Assembly: GCA_947311845.1 (NCBI GenBank)
Contig: CAMZMU010000040.1
Location: forward strand, 69,297,560 to 69,361,559
Direction: 5' to 3'
DNA from: Poa pratensis
Taxonomy: Eukaryota > Streptophyta > Magnoliopsida > Poales > Poaceae
DNA: 64,000 nucleotides
The notes below the pieces were generated by a model. It was given only the letters and a program-made list of their open reading frames with translations, had not been told where the DNA came from and made no database searches. Every line of letters begins with the position of its first letter. Positions within the stretch are counted from its first letter, which is position 1. Below are positions 34,230-46,370 of the stretch, in pieces. The position numbers were made by a program, and so were the translations under genes.

Positions 34230-35158
34230 CTCGAGCTGAGCCCGACTTTAAATTAATGAAGCCACACCGGCTAAAACAGTCATACAAGACTCAAGTCTCA
34301 AACGGTTCCGAAGACCGAACAAAGAAGAAAAGCTAAAACCACGGTTACAAAACGATACAATGAGGCTCAGCCTAAATTGGCAACAAGAAGTGCTAAACCC
34401 GGAACATCCAGCATCCGAGGGACACTAAATGAGGCAGGGGAAGGGCGACTAGCGGCCCCCATGAACGTTAGAGTGGAGCATGTGGATCCTGCCAATCGCC
34501 AGCTCCAGCGCCTCGCGGTCCTGTCTCCTAGCCAATAGTCTCCACACCTGCAGATACATAGACATTTTGTACAGGCCATCAGCTGGCTGGGTAGGGAAAA
34601 TCCCCTCAATCGAAAACTTATTCCTAATGTTCCAAAGAGTCCAGCACAAAGCTGCACAACAAGTCCATAGGATGCGTTTTGATTGGCCTACTTCAACGCT
34701 CAGCAGGCGATATAAGTCCGCAAAACACGAGGGATTCCAGGTGCAGCTAATCATTTCCCGGACAACACTCCACATGAACTTGGCGAGAGAGCATGTGAAG
34801 AAGATGTGGTTCGTGTCCTCCATGTCACCACATAAGGCACAACACCCGTTGGAAGGTCCTTTCCGTTGGCGAATATTGTCAATGGAGGGTAGACGCTTCC
34901 GGATGAGTTGCCAAAGGAAAACTCTCACTTTCATGGGGACATCTATCTTCCAGATATCGCTGTAGTGTTTCCTTGGCATACCTTGGCACAACTTGCGATA
35001 CAGAAAGTGGACCAAGAACCTCCCCGAAGGTTCAAGCGCCCAAGTGATGTGGTCCAGGTCCGGAGACAAGCGCACACACCTTGGAGCTCCCTATACAAGT
35101 CGTTCCACTCGACCCGCTCCACAGGTCCAAAAGATCTGCGAAAGGCCATCGGCCAGGC
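34230..35158 (-). pseudogene. LINE C-terminal fragment (RVT zinc-binding domain)
   Basis: The minus-strand frame 35075-34449 (208 residues) is the C-terminus of a plant LINE polyprotein. W+P.KVRVFLWQL (IDVPMKVRVFLWQLIRKRLP), CCALCGDMEDTNHIFFTCSLAKFMW with the zinc-binding C..C...H..H/C ligands, and CWTLWNIRNKFSIEG are the typical zf-RVT sequence. The plus-strand low end (34230-34340) is the LINE 3' untranslated part. Upstream (minus) coding sequence is cut at 35158 by the gypsy LTR, so reverse transcriptase and endonuclease are missing. Confidence 0.85.
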
Positions 35159-36741
35159 TGATACGTCTCAAACGTATCTATAATTTCCGATGTTCCATGT
35201 TGATATTATACCAATTGTTACATGTTTTACATACACTCCATAGCATTGTTATGCATTTTCTGGGACTAACATATTAACAAGATGCCACAGTGCCAGTTCA
35301 TGTTTTCTGATGTTTTTGTATTTCAGAAAAGCTATTCTGGAAATATTCTCGGAATTGGACGAAACCTGGACAGGACCTCCTATTTTTCCAACACGTACAC
35401 AGAGTCCAAAGGAGAGACGGAGGCGACCGAGGAGGGCGCCACACCATAGGGCGGCGCGGCCCCACCTCTAACCATGCCGTGGTGGGGTGTGGGCCCCTCA
35501 GGTCGCTCCAGCTGCCGCCCTTTCGCCTATTTATTCATCTTCACGGGAAAACCCTAGACACCCGAGCCATTATCCACGAAAAGTTCCAGAGACGCCGCCG
35601 CCGTCAACCCTAGCTCGGGAGGGTTCAGAAGCTCTTCCCGGCACCCTGCCGGAGAGGGGAATCATCACCGGAGGGCTCTACATCACCATGCCAGCCTCCG
35701 GAGTGATGCGTGAGTAGTTCAGCTTTCGATTACGGGTCCATAGCAGTAGCTAGATGGTTGTCTCTCCACTTTATGCTATCATGTTTAGATCTTGTGAGCT
35801 TCCCATCATGATCAAGATCATCTTATTGTAATGCTACATGTTGTGTTTGCTGGGATCCGATGAATATTGAATACTATGTCAAGTTGATTATCAATCTATC
35901 TTATATGTTATTTATGATCTTGCATGCTTTCCCTTACTAGTAGATGCTTTGGCCAAGTAGATGCTTGTAACTCCAAGAGTTAGTATTTATGCTAGATAGT
36001 GGGTTCATGCCTCCGGTAATCTGGGAGAGTGACAGCAACTTCTAAGATTGTGGATGTGCTGTTGGCGCTAGGGATAAAATAACCGATGCTTAGCTTAAGG
36101 GTGCGCCGTTAGGTCTAATGCATTTGTTTACATTACGCACATTACTTAGTGCGATTATCTGTTGCTTGCAACTTAATACCAACGGGGAACTCGGTATGAC
36201 AACCTGGAGGTGGATTATTAGTCATAGACGCTGTTGGATAACGGTCTATGTATTTTGTCGTAATGCCCACATGAATATCATAGTAGTCATCATGTCATAT
36301 ATATGCATTGTCATGCGCTCAATATTTTGTCAATTGCCCAGCTGTAATTTGTTCACCCAGCATGTTAGTTATCTTTTATGGAGAGACACCACTAGTGAAC
36401 TGTGGACCCCGGTCCATTCTTTTACACTGATAATACAACCAACTGCAATCATTGTTCCTTTTCATTCTCTGCAATTAAACACTATTTTCCACACCATACG
36501 TTTAATTCTTTGTTTTCAGCAAGCCGGTGAGATTGACAACCTCACTGTTTCGTTGGGGCAAAGTAGTTTGATTGTGTTGTGTGCAGGTTCCACGTCAGCG
36601 CGCCACTGACAACCTTCAGAAGTGATTTCTTACTCCTACTGGTTCGATTAAACCTTGGTTTCATACTGAGGGAAACTGCTGCTACACTGCTTCATACCTT
36701 CCTCTTGGGGTCTCCCAACGAACGTGTGATCCACGTCATCA
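35159..36741 (+). repeat. 5' LTR of gypsy element
   Basis: TGATACGTCTCAAACG to CCACGTCATCA, 1583 bp, aligned end to end with the solo LTR at 17913-19510 at high identity (shared CCATAGCAGTAGCTAGATGG and GGAGAGACACCACTAGTGAA). Confidence 0.9.
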
Positions 36742-36753
36742 AGCAAATTTTTC

Positions 36754-36770
36754 TGGCGCCGTTGCCGGGA
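36754..36770 (+). other. Gypsy primer-binding site
   Basis: TGGCGCCGTTGCCGGGA lies 12 bases after the LTR end. This is the standard site of the family. Confidence 0.82.
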
Positions 36771-36941
36771 GGAAGAGGATTTCTGCATGGGGAGTTTCAC
36801 TCTTTCAATCTCTTTACTTTGTTATTGTCTTGCTTAGTTTATTTTTATCTTGTCTTGTTTGCTTTATTTATCAAAACACAAAAAATTAGTTACTTTTATT
36901 TTCGAGTTGTTATCTTTTTGTCTTGTTTTAATTTTGCTAAA

Positions 36942-37686
36942 ATGAGTACCCCTAAAATTGAAGTTCGGTCCTTTAAGCAACAAGGTGGAGAAAGTTTAAA
37001 AGATGCTTGGTATAGGATCAGTGATGCTCACCGTAGATGTACTAAAAAATATTCTACCATGATCCTTCTTAGAAATTTTTATGTTGGTATCACTAGTTGG
37101 TATCGGTATGTTCTAGATACTCTGACAGGAGGCAACTTTCTAGGGACTCCTGCTTTGGAAGCACGCAATATAATTGAAAGTTTGGTAGAAATAGCCACCT
37201 ATTAATGATCTTAAAATTGAGACTACTTTGGAAGATGTTATAAAAAAATTGGAGTCCATGGAGAAAAATTTGCCGGATTTGCTTGGTAGTTCTAGCAAAG
37301 TTAATGAATCACTGGGAGATATTAATGAAAGAATTGCTATTTTAGAAGCTAGCACTGGCCATGATAATCAAAACTTCAGGATTGGTGAATTAGAGGAAGC
37401 TATGGATACTATAAGTTCAACTTTCTCCTCTATCAAGTTTAAAAAGCAGAAAGCTTTTGTGGGAAAAGAGCAAAAATTCATGTATGTTCAAAAAGTGCCT
37501 CAACCGAAACCCCCTAATGTGCTTAAAACTGATAAAACGTTTAGTAAAATTGAGGGTGAATCACATAATGAATTATTTAAATTTGCTTCCCAAGAATTAC
37601 CTAAGCCAAAAATGCCTATTGTTACAAGCTGTGTTTTTGAGGAAGCTTTTGATGATTTGGATGCTTCTTCACTTGGAAAAACTTGA
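36942..37686 (+). pseudogene. gag: Gag-like ORFs of gypsy element
   Basis: Two frames that belong together. 36942-37205 encodes an 87-residue capsid-like start (FKQQGGESLKDAWYRISDAH, LLRNFYVGITSWYRYVLDTL, GGNFLGTP), a retrotransposon Gag core. After a frame change near 37190-37205 the product continues at 37210-37686 with acidic coiled coil (LEDVIKKLESMEKNLPDL; GELEEAMDTISSTF) and ends DDLDASSLGKT. No zinc knuckle or protease follows, as in other non-autonomous members. Confidence 0.72.
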
Positions 37687-38407
37687 TTCTTACTTTCTGC
37701 GCCTAGCTGAAAGGCGTTAAAGAAAAGCGCTTATGGGAGACAACCCATGATTTTATTTCTATAATTTTTCTTTTCTTTTTGAGTCAAGGAGTTGTTTACT
37801 TCTGTAACAATTTCTTTGTATCTTTATTTTATCGCATTGTTGTGCCAAGTGGAGCCTCTAATAGGAAGATGATGCTAGATTTGGATTTCTGCACAGAAAC
37901 AGATTTCTGCTGTTCACCGTTTTACTTCTGTAAAATCACAGAAAAATTATTTAAATCTGCAAAAAATTTGCGTGATCCTCAGATATGTACGCATCTTTCG
38001 TTAGTTTTGTGTTTTTCGATCTGAGCAACGTAAGTGCCTCGAAAAAATTCGTCTTTACAGACTGTTCTGTTTAGACAGATTCTGTCTTTTATTTTTCGCA
38101 TTCTCTTTTTTACTAGTGTTGAGTGGAATTCTTTTTTAGAGTGAAGAGCTTCACATAACATCAGTGGCAGTAGTTAATGTTAAAAGTAACGGTCATGTTT
38201 GTGTCCTTATAGAACATGTGAGTTTTTGATTGTGCACTAACCCTCTAATGAGAATTACTCTGAGTTTGGTGTGGCGGAAGTTTTCAAGGTTCAAGAGAGA
38301 AGGATGATATAATGTGATCATGAAGAGTGAAGAGCTTAATCTTGGGATGCTCCCATGGATCACCCCAGCATATTTTAAGAAGACTCAAGCATCTAAGCTT
38401 GGGGATT
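37687..38407 (+). other. 3' noncoding internal part of gypsy element
   Basis: Follows the Gag-like region and shows no ORF above 81 residues. It ends inside the word AAGCTTGGGGAT at 38407, where the Tat element sequence takes over. Confidence 0.6.
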
Positions 38408-38515
38408 TGAAAAGCCTTTGCCAGAGGTTAGTGAATCTTTCGAGTCTATGATCTCCAGTTTTTGTCATCCTTCTGTGCATCTTTTTGACTTTCGACTGCT
38501 ATATTTTGTATGCAG

Positions 38516-40194
38516 GGCCACTCGACTACCTCAACCCTTCCTCCTCTTCCTGAAGATGGCCCAACTTATGAAACAGAGGTGACAGTAGAAGCGAAGGGAG
38601 GGGATGAATCGCCTCTACCTTCGGCTACCACTTCACCCACAGAAAAGGTTGAAGAGGAAGGGGTAGAGGAAGCACAGGGCAAGGAGCCTACCGCGACTGA
38701 GGATGTTGGCGAGGTTCCTGCTCGCAAGCGCCGTCGGGCAGCCCAAGTTATGTCTTCTTCCACGAGCTCACCCGCGAAGGAATCGGATGTGAGGGATGAT
38801 GGAAACTCAGGTTCGTCTCCTACGACCACAGCTGCTCCCTTGGACGTGAGTCCTTTGAGCTCGGCTCCTCCTCCTCCTCAGTCGGGTGGGGAGCTACTTT
38901 TTGGAGGCCCAAACTTTGACGAGCTCGACACTGAGGATGAAGAAGAGCACAGGTTTGCTCCTTTTTGTACTATTTTTTTTTTTATGAGTTGAGTACTGTT
39001 TCTTTATGTTGCATATCTTTCGGTCACTTGCAGTGCTGAGACTGTGCGACCTCCAACTCCTCCAACCGAGAGAGCTCCGACTCCAGACCAGCCAGAAGCT
39101 TCCCCTGTTGCGGCTGAGGTTGTGAGAACAGTAGCCACGGCTACTACCTTTGAAGCCGCCAAGATCGCGAGTTCGTCAACTCCGCAAGTTGGGACTTCTG
39201 CTGCCAAGCCTGCGCCTTGGGTTGAACACGTAAGTGTCTTTTGTCGAGTCTTCATTCTAGGATTTATTTGTGTATAGCTTATGCTGGTTCCATTGTGCAT
39301 GCAGCCCTTCTACCTCAACCTGGTTGAATCAGGCAAGGCTTTTGTCCAGGTTGAACAAGAGAGGGACAACCTACGCGCTGCCATGGAGCAACTCAGCCGT
39401 AAGTGTGTTTGACTTCTGTATGCCTTGCTTTGTCGATTGTGAATGACATCTGTCCATCTATCTCAGGTGACAAGGCAACCGCTGAGTCTCGGGTTAAAGA
39501 GCTAGAAGAGGCACTCGCCAAGGAGCGCGCGGAGTCGAAGAAGGCCTTGGATGATGCCAAGGACTCCGCCGCTTTGCGCGAGAAGAATTATGCTGAGCGC
39601 CTGGCGAGCCTCACCCGAGACGTAGGCGGTGAGTTGAATCTTTCACTTTTTGCCTACTTCTTTTTGCCACTGAATAGTATGTAACATTTTCTGTTACTTC
39701 TGCTTTTTTGAAGGAGCTGTTGGCGCACCGCACCTGTAGACCAATCGAGTGTCGATTTGTCCCTTGACCGCGCAATCGGCGACCTGGATGTCGTCTCCAC
39801 CCAAGCCAAGGACGCACTCGCCAAATCTACGAGCACGCTCGGCGCCGTGTTCAAGGATGTGTTCCCATCCAGCCAACCTCCTTCGACTGTGGATGGCTTC
39901 GCAGACGTCCTGGGCCCGGGAACTTCGACTATGGCGAACTTTGCTCGCACTTTGACGGTACGCGGCTCAGAGACCACCCTCAAACTCCTTTTAGGTCATG
40001 GGATAGAGGGTGACTTCGAAGCCGCTCTGTCTGCTTTCCCTCGTAAGCCTGGCGGGAAACTGGTGTCCCTAAAGCATTTGAACGAGCCAGCCGCAAAGTT
40101 GGCTGAAATTTTTATGGCCACCATGGAGCGCCGGGCAGCAGAGGTCGCCGCTCGTGCGAGTAGGGCTAGGTCAGAGTCAATGTCTGAGAAGTAG
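38516..40194 (+). pseudogene. Antisense gene of Tat gypsy, part 1: coiled-coil protein with introns, 5'-truncated
   Basis: Exons with matching splice phases: 38516-38952, 39034-39229, 39305-39398, 39467-39628 and 39714-40194. The first is proline/threonine/acid-rich with a basic ARKRRRAAQ. The second is alanine/proline-rich. The third is PFYLNLVESGKAFVQVE. The fourth is coiled coil (KATAESRVKELEEALAKERA). The last is DRAIGDLDVVSTQAKDALAK to MERRAAEVAARASRARSE. An upstream exon ends at the GT of 38430 (AGAG/GTTAGT) and is truncated. In the last exon a frame change occurs between about 39714 and 39745, again consistent with one missing base. Such genes are found antisense between pol and the 3' LTR of Tat elements; their role is unknown. 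Confidence 0.7.
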
Positions 40195-40373
40195 GGCAGC
40201 CGCGCCTTTGATGTCTTGTAATTAAACTTATGACCATGCGAGTATGCATGTGCTTTTGCTACCTTTGTATGAATTTATGTTCCTTGTTATGATTCTGCTT
40301 GTAAAGCTGCGTGTTGTTACTCGCCTAAGCTTTGTGATGAGTTTCTATGAAACTTTTATGATGCTTGGAACAG

Positions 40374-41182
40374 AAACGGCCAGCCGCCACTTCATCCAGT
40401 TCGTCGCGGCATCATGCCCCTACTCGATCTCGAGCTCAGGCGGCAAACGATGCCGCAGTAATACGTTATATGAAGGCTCGACTCGCGAAACAGGAGCAAG
40501 AGCTGGCGAGTGCCCGAAGTGAGCTGGAAAGGATGAGGGCAAGGCCTGCTTTACCCACCCAACGGGAGGAGTATGTGCTTGGCGAGATGGAGATCGTGAA
40601 CAGACAGCTCGAGTGTAAGCATGACTGCCTTGATCTTATGAGTTCACAGCCTGTTTTTTTTGTTCACCCAACTTGTGTTGTTGCAGGTTTTGTTCAAGAT
40701 TTCCAGGCGGAGCAGGCTCGCGTGGATGAGCAGTTGAGCATGGCAACTGACGAACCCACGACTGGCCGCCAGCACTTTCGATTGGACAAGCACCGAGCAC
40801 GCATACTCGCGACTCTGCAGGATCGGGTGTGGCGGAGCACTATGCTCTTGAGTTATGCAGGTCGGCCTTCAGTCGAATCAACCAGATGCTTTTTCCAGCT
40901 GGGCCGCAACCTCAAGGAATCCACGCGTTACTCGAGCTCTTCCGGTCAACAGGTTCCATTCGAGGCTTTATCACCCAGAAGCTTGTGGATGGCGCCAACG
41001 CAACCATGGCATATCTCCGAAGTCAACGTCCAAATTTGCAGCTACGTCCACCTGCGCCTGGATCGTCCTTGTCCCAGTCGAATCTTGACGAAACATTCGA
41101 TCATGCGAGGACATTGGTTGATTGCTATCAAGCGCAACTTATGGGCCCTGTTCTTCCAGCAAAGGATGAACCGGAAGATTAG
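40374..41182 (+). pseudogene. Antisense gene of Tat gypsy, part 2: coiled-coil ORF
   Basis: Follows part 1 by 180 bases. Exon 40374-40614 (KRPAATSSSSSRHH, ARLAKQEQELASARSELERM) joins, through GT-AG 40615-40686, to 40687-41182 (FVQDFQAEQARVDEQLSM, DKHRARILATLQDR). A frame change near 40825 leads to AEHYALELCRSAFSRINQML and the end DEPED. I do not know the family. It may be a separate gene or further exons of part 1. Confidence 0.5.
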
Positions 41183-41189
41183 GGTATTT

Positions 41190-41530
41190 ATGTATAGGGA
41201 ACAGCCCCCGAGTGTAAATTTGCCACTTGTACGTATGTTATGTGTATGTATGCAGCCCCCGAGTGTATCGAGTGGGGTTTATGAAAATTACTTAATATGA
41301 CATGAATTGCACCCCGAGTGCTCGAGTGGGCTATGAATTTTATGAGAGTTGAAGCTTCAACTTATGCCTGCAGGCTCAGCCCCCGAGTGATTGATTGGGG
41401 TTGAGCAACTTTTTCCTTTGTGTTTATTTTTGATCCAGCCCCCGAGTATTCGAGTGTGGCTGGAGTATTATGTTTGAAGGAGCGAAAGCTTTTATGTTAT
41501 GAGGTAGCTCAGCCCCCGAGCATACGGGTG
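41190..41530. repeat. Repeated CAGCCCCCGAGTG words
   Basis: Six copies of CCCCGAGT/CCCCCGAG in 340 bases, each followed by GTxxCGAGTGGG-type sequence. It lies between the antisense gene and the integrase end, a position where RIRE2/Grande-type elements often carry such repeats. Confidence 0.6.
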
Positions 41531-41739
41531 AGGCTAAGTTTGTGCTGATAAGTTATGCGAGTAGTAAGCAGGAAAAGTATGAGGAATTTATTGACTATAT
41601 TCCATTTATGAATGTTAGGCTGCAGGCCGCCTCATTAAAAACCTTCCAGTCCCCTTAGGTACCCTGGTAAGGAAAAGAGCGCGTCTGAAACCTGCAGCCA
41701 TCCGACATATGAGCCTATTACATTATGCGACTGAGCAAT

Positions 41740-43740
41740 CTAAGCATAGAAACGGCGCAGCTGCGCAACGTTCCAAGGATTGTGGGAGAGTTCGCCGGTC
41801 TTCGCATGCTTCAGTCTGTATGCTCCACCACCAATGACCTCGGTGATGATGAAGGGTCCTTCCCATGGAGAAGCAAGTTTATGCACCTTCTTTTGCTTCA
41901 GTCGAAGTACCAAGTCACCCACCTCGAAGGACCTGGTACGCAGTCGACGGCTGTGATAGTTGCGTAGATCTTGCTGGTAGACAGCTGTGCGTGCTAGCGC
42001 CGTGTTGCGTGCTTCTTCAAGCAAGTCGACTGCATCTTCGAGTGCTTCATCTGCATCTTCTTCATTGTATGCTTCGACCCTTGGTGCGTTGAACCTTACG
42101 TCTGATGGCAGGATTGCCTCTGCGCCGTAGACCATGAAGAATGGAGTGAATTGTGTTGAGGCGTTGGGTGTTGTGCGTAGGCTCCATAGCACAGACGGGA
42201 GCTCTTCTACCCAAGCACCCGCAGCCCTTTTGAGTGGCACCAGGAGGCGCTTCTTGATTCCACTCGTCACAAGCCCATTGGCCTTTTCGACTTGGCCGTT
42301 TGATTGCGGGTGCGCCACAGATGCATAATTGAGCGTGATATCTTGCTCTTTGCAGAAGGATTTGAATTCCTCAGCCGTGAAGTTTGTACCGTTGTCAGTG
42401 ATGATGCTATTTGGCACACCAAAGCGGTATATGATGGATTTTATGAAATTGACTGCTGTAGTGGCAGTCGAACTTGTGATGGGTACTGCTTCAATCCACT
42501 TGGTGAACTTGTCGACCGCCACCAGAAGGTGAGTATGCCCTCCATGGGAGGATTTTTTGAGTGGCCCAACCATATCGAGCCCCCACTGGGCGAAGGCCAG
42601 GCCAATGGTATTGTCTTCAACGCCGATGCGGGTGCGTGCGGCTTTGTGGCGAATTTTTGGCAGCCGATGCACCTTTTGACTATGTCCTCCGCGTCTTTGA
42701 GTGCTGTGGGCCAGTAGAAGCCTGCGCGAAAGGCTTTGGCTACGAGTGATCGACTGCTGGCGTGATGCCCGCAAGTACCTGCATGAATATCACGAAGGAT
42801 GGCTTGGCCATCTTCAAATGCTATGCAACGCTGGAACATACCTGATATGCTGCGTTTGTAAAGTTCACCGTTGATGACAGTGTATGCTTTAGATCGTCGA
42901 GTGACGCGTCTTGACTCTGTGAAGTCTTCGGGTACCTCGCCGCGGAGTATGTATGCGAGGAAGGGTTGAGTCCAAGTTGGCTCGATGAGGAGTACCTCGA
43001 CTGGTGGGTCCTCTGTGCTAGGTGTTTTGCTCTTGGCTGGTGCGGCTGATGCAGGAGTTGCCCGCTTCTTTTTGATTGATCTGTGCTCGATGCGCTCGAA
43101 GAAGACACCAGGTGGCACTGGTGCTTTGGTCGCACCAATGTTGGCTAACTTATCTGCTTCTTCATTGCTCTCACGCCCTATGTGCCGCAACTCGCAGCCT
43201 TCGAAGCTGCCCTCCATGATGTTGTACAGGTCACGGTAGGCGATCATGTTATCTGCGATTGCGTCACAAGCCTTCATTGTTTGCTGCACCACCAGATTCG
43301 AGTCGCCGTAGATCATCAGTCGAGTGCACCCGAGTGCTTTAGCCATCCTCATGCCATGGATCAGGCCTCGTATTCTGCTTCGTTATTGGATGGGAACTCG
43401 AATCCCATTTGCAGGATGTAGCGGAGCTTGTCGCCTTTTGGTGATATGAGGATGACACCTGCGCCTGCGCCTTCGTTTTTCTTCGAGCCATCAAAGTACA
43501 TAGTCCAGGAATTGGACACATCTGGTGCTCCTGGGAGCTGAGCTTCAATCCACTCGGTGTGGAAGTCGGGTAAAACTTGTGCTTTGATGGCCTTCGGGTA
43601 ATCATACTTGATGTCTCTTGGTGCTAGCTCGATGAGCCATTTTGCTACTCGCCCAGTTGCATTGGGGTTTGTGAGGATGTCCCCGATCCCTGAAGTGCTG
43701 ATTACAGTGATCGGGTGCTCGGAGAAGTAATGCGTCAGCT
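41740..43740 (-). pseudogene. pol: Tat gypsy RNase H and integrase
   Basis: On the minus strand: RNase H (WTMYFDGSKKNEGAGAG, NNEAEYEA, IYGDSNLVVQQ, EADKLANIGA), then the integrase zinc finger (CGHHASSRSLVAKAFRAGFYWP to CIGCQKF: HHCC), then the core (WGLDMVGP, IITDNGTNF, SNGQVEKANG: the DDE residues) and C-terminus (FEVGDLVLRL, SPWEGPFIITEVIG, HNPWNVAQLRRFYA). Frame changes near 43763-43770, 43361-43370 and 42592-42600 join these frames. The three domains are in the expected order with well preserved motifs. Confidence 0.86.
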
Positions 43741-44940
43741 TCCTTGAGGACATGAACACGGCGTAGCCAGCTTCTGATAGTGCGGGTACCGCTGCTTTGA
43801 TGTGGAGAGCACTTCACTCAAGTAATAGACTGGACGTTGTATGCTTTGGGCGTGTCCCTCCTCTCTGCGTTCGACCACTAGAACAGTGCTCACCACCCTG
43901 TTAGTTGCAGAGACATATAGGTATAGTGGCTCGCGTTCCCTTGGTGCTACGAGGATTGGAGGGCTTGTGAGGACTCGCTTGAGGTCCGTGAAGGCTGCTT
44001 CGGCTTCTGGCGTCCACTCGAATTTATCTGCCTTCTTCATCAGTCGATAGAACGGGAGTGCTTTTTCGCCTAGCTTGCTGATGAATCGACTGAGTGCTGC
44101 TACTCTACCCGCCAACTTTTGCACGTCGTGGAGCTTTGAAGGCCTTTGCATCGTCAAGATGGCCTGTATTTTCTCCGGGTCCGCCTCGATTCCTCGAGCT
44201 GAGACTAGATACCCGAGGAGTTGCCCGGCTGGCACGCCGAACGTGCACTTCTTCGGGTTGAGCTTGATGTGGAAGCGTTTGAGGTTTGCGAATGTCTCTC
44301 GCAAGTCATCGAGTAGTGTGTTTTCCTCTCTTGTGGTGATGACGATGTCATCTACATAGACCTGGACGTTTCGCCCAATCTGCTTCTTGAGGCAATCTTG
44401 CATCATGCGCTGATAGGTTGCGCCTGCGTTCTTGAGCCCGAAAGGCATTGTGGTGTAGCAGTAGACCCCGAGTGGGGTTATGAACGCCGTTTTTCTTCAT
44501 CCTCTTCCTTCATCCTTATCTGGTGGTAACCCGAGTAGCATCCAGGAAGGACAAGCGAGCGCACCCGGCGGTGGAGTCGACGATCTGGTCGATTCGAGGT
44601 AGTGGAAAGTGATCCTTTGGACAACACTTATTGAGTGCTGTAAAATCTACGCACATCCGAAGGATATCTGTGTGCTTCTTCTCTACGAGTACGGGGTTGG
44701 CCACCCATTGTGATTTCTTGATCTCTCTGATGAATCCTGCTGCGAGTAGCCTGTCGACTTCGGCTTCGACTGCAGTTCTTTTTGGGCCGGATATGCGGCG
44801 CATTGTTTGTTTGACTGGTTTAGCACCTGGAAGTAGCTGGAGAGAGTGCTCGGCGAATTCCCTGGGAATACCTGGCATGTCTGCTGGACACCATGCAAAT
44901 ATATCCCAGTTCTCACGGAGGAATTCGACGAGCGCGCTTT
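43741..44940 (-). pseudogene. pol: Tat gypsy reverse transcriptase
   Basis: The minus-strand frames 44878-44516 (MPGIPREFAEHSLQLLPG, RRISGPKRTAVEAEVDRLLA, MCVDFTALNKCCPKDHFPLP, IDQIVDSTAG) and 44448-43741 (MPFGLKNAGATYQRMMQ, VYVDDIVI: the catalytic YVDD, FGVPAGQLLGYLVSARG, FEWTPEAEAAF) give a complete palm and thumb. Two frame changes between them fall at about 44531-44542 and at the T5 run 44490-44494. An in-frame TAG interrupts the lead-in near 44942. Confidence 0.87.
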
Positions 44941-44941
44941 C

Positions 44942-46370
44942 CTATGCGATAGGCAGACTCGACGAGACATTGACTGTCTTGGTCGGGTCAGTCGGGTGCA
45001 CCTGATGCGATCTTGTGTCATTGGTGGCATGAATGCTCTGTCGACTGCCACCTTTTTGTTCTGGCATAAGTGTTCGATCGTTGGAGACCGCTAGATCAGC
45101 GAGTGTTGCTTCCATGCCAAACATCTCAGAGATTTTGCTGAATTCTCGGTCGCAAGAGTCAGACTTTTGGAAGTTCCCCTTGACTGTGATTACTCCTTTT
45201 GGTCCAGGCATCTTCAGCTGGAGGTATGCGTAATGTGGCACCGCCATGAATCGAGCGAACGTCGGGCGTCCAAGTATAGCATGGTATTGTGACTTCCAGT
45301 CGACCACTTCGAACTCAATCGACTCTGTCCTGAAGTGGTGCTTGTCCCCGAACGTCACGTCGAGTTGTATGGTGCCTCTGGGCTTATTGCTTTCCCTGGA
45401 ACGATACCGTGGAAGGTATTTGAAGATCTTGGCAGGTTTTCGACTGACCTGTTCATTTTGCGGAGCGTATCTGCGAAGATGATGTTTATGCCGCTCCCAC
45501 CATCCATGAAGACCTTGGACATGGCGTAGCCTCCAATTTGCGCGTCGAGTACCAGAGCAGAGTGCCCTGGTCGAACAACCGATGGAGGGTGGTCCTCTTT
45601 GCTGAAGCTTATTGTAGTTTCGGATCCCTTCAAGTATTCTGTTACCGCAGGAGGTGACATGACCGCCATGTTTACTTGTCGAGTGCGAAGTTTTTGCTCC
45701 CTGTTGGAAGGTCGACCTTTCTGTATCATGTACATCTGCCCTTGGGGCGGAGGGTACTGTGGTTCGTCCACCCGAGGTACGGGCTGTATGGCACCCGCGA
45801 GATTTCCGCCTGGGGCAGGCTGTGGTGGTGGAGGTGGTGCCATCAGAACAGGCACGTTGTTTGGCTGAGGCACGGGTGCAGGTGCTTGTGCGGCTGCTGC
45901 CTTTCTGCGATTTACGTAATCAGTCGCCATTTGGTCGAACTCCCTGCAGTTTCTCATCGAGTGATTGGATCGCAGTTTTCCGTCGTCCCCCTTGTACAGG
46001 TGGAATCTGCAATCAGCGTCCATCTTTTCTTCGAATGATCGCTCAGATTGTGCCCGTGACTTGCGCCAGTCCTTCCTCTTGTAGCTATCACTGCGTTGGC
46101 CGTGGTCTCGGCTGTCTCGACGATCATCTCGACTGTCTCGCCGATCATCTCGACTGTCTCGCCGATCTTCCGACCGTCGGTCGCTTCTGTCCTGGTCATT
46201 GCGGGGTGTGGAGAACCCAGCCGCCATGAATTCGGGTCTGTCATCGTCGTAGTGACGTTTTGAACGTTTGCGCCTTCGGTCGTCTCTGTACGAGTCTCTG
46301 TGGCTTCGACTGCTATTCTCATGTTTGTCACGGGGTGAGGACCCGCGTGTGGTGCGTGCCATATCTCTCC
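44942..46370 (-). pseudogene. pol: Tat gypsy protease region
   Basis: The minus-strand frame 46380-45355 holds an Arg/Asp/Ser-rich stretch with DRRDSRD repeats (46110-46180), CRFHLYKGDDGKLRSN, a proline-rich linker and the aspartic protease motif VFMDGGSGINIIF near 45520. After a frame change at about 45360-45370 it continues through TFGDKHHFRTESIEFEVVDW, HAILGRPTFARFMAVPHYAYLQLKMPG to 44942. Retroviral-type protease plus the connector to reverse transcriptase. Confidence 0.82.

Larger units (their letters stand above)
35159..38407 (+). mobile_element. Gypsy retrotransposon (Sabrina/Fatima-like), 3'-truncated
   Basis: The 5' LTR, primer site and gag-like region of a plus-strand gypsy element inserted in the LINE. 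The internal part ends at 38407 at a junction with the Tat gypsy; neither a reverse transcriptase nor a 3' LTR is present. The lysine-rich Gag-like ORFs and the typical GCCTAGCTGAAAGGCGTTAA and TGGGAGACAACCCAT words after them (37705-37750) are known from non-autonomous Triticeae gypsy elements. The left 5 bases (CAGGC) would be the target duplication, but its partner is not visible. Confidence 0.82.

Noticed and set aside
17913..36741. The two Sabrina-like LTRs (17913-19510 and 35159-36741) as the ends of one element
   Set aside because: The first has its own perfect target duplication GGTAT on both sides and sits inside a Copia gene that rejoins across it; the second has its own primer site and internal domain. 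They are two insertions of one family.
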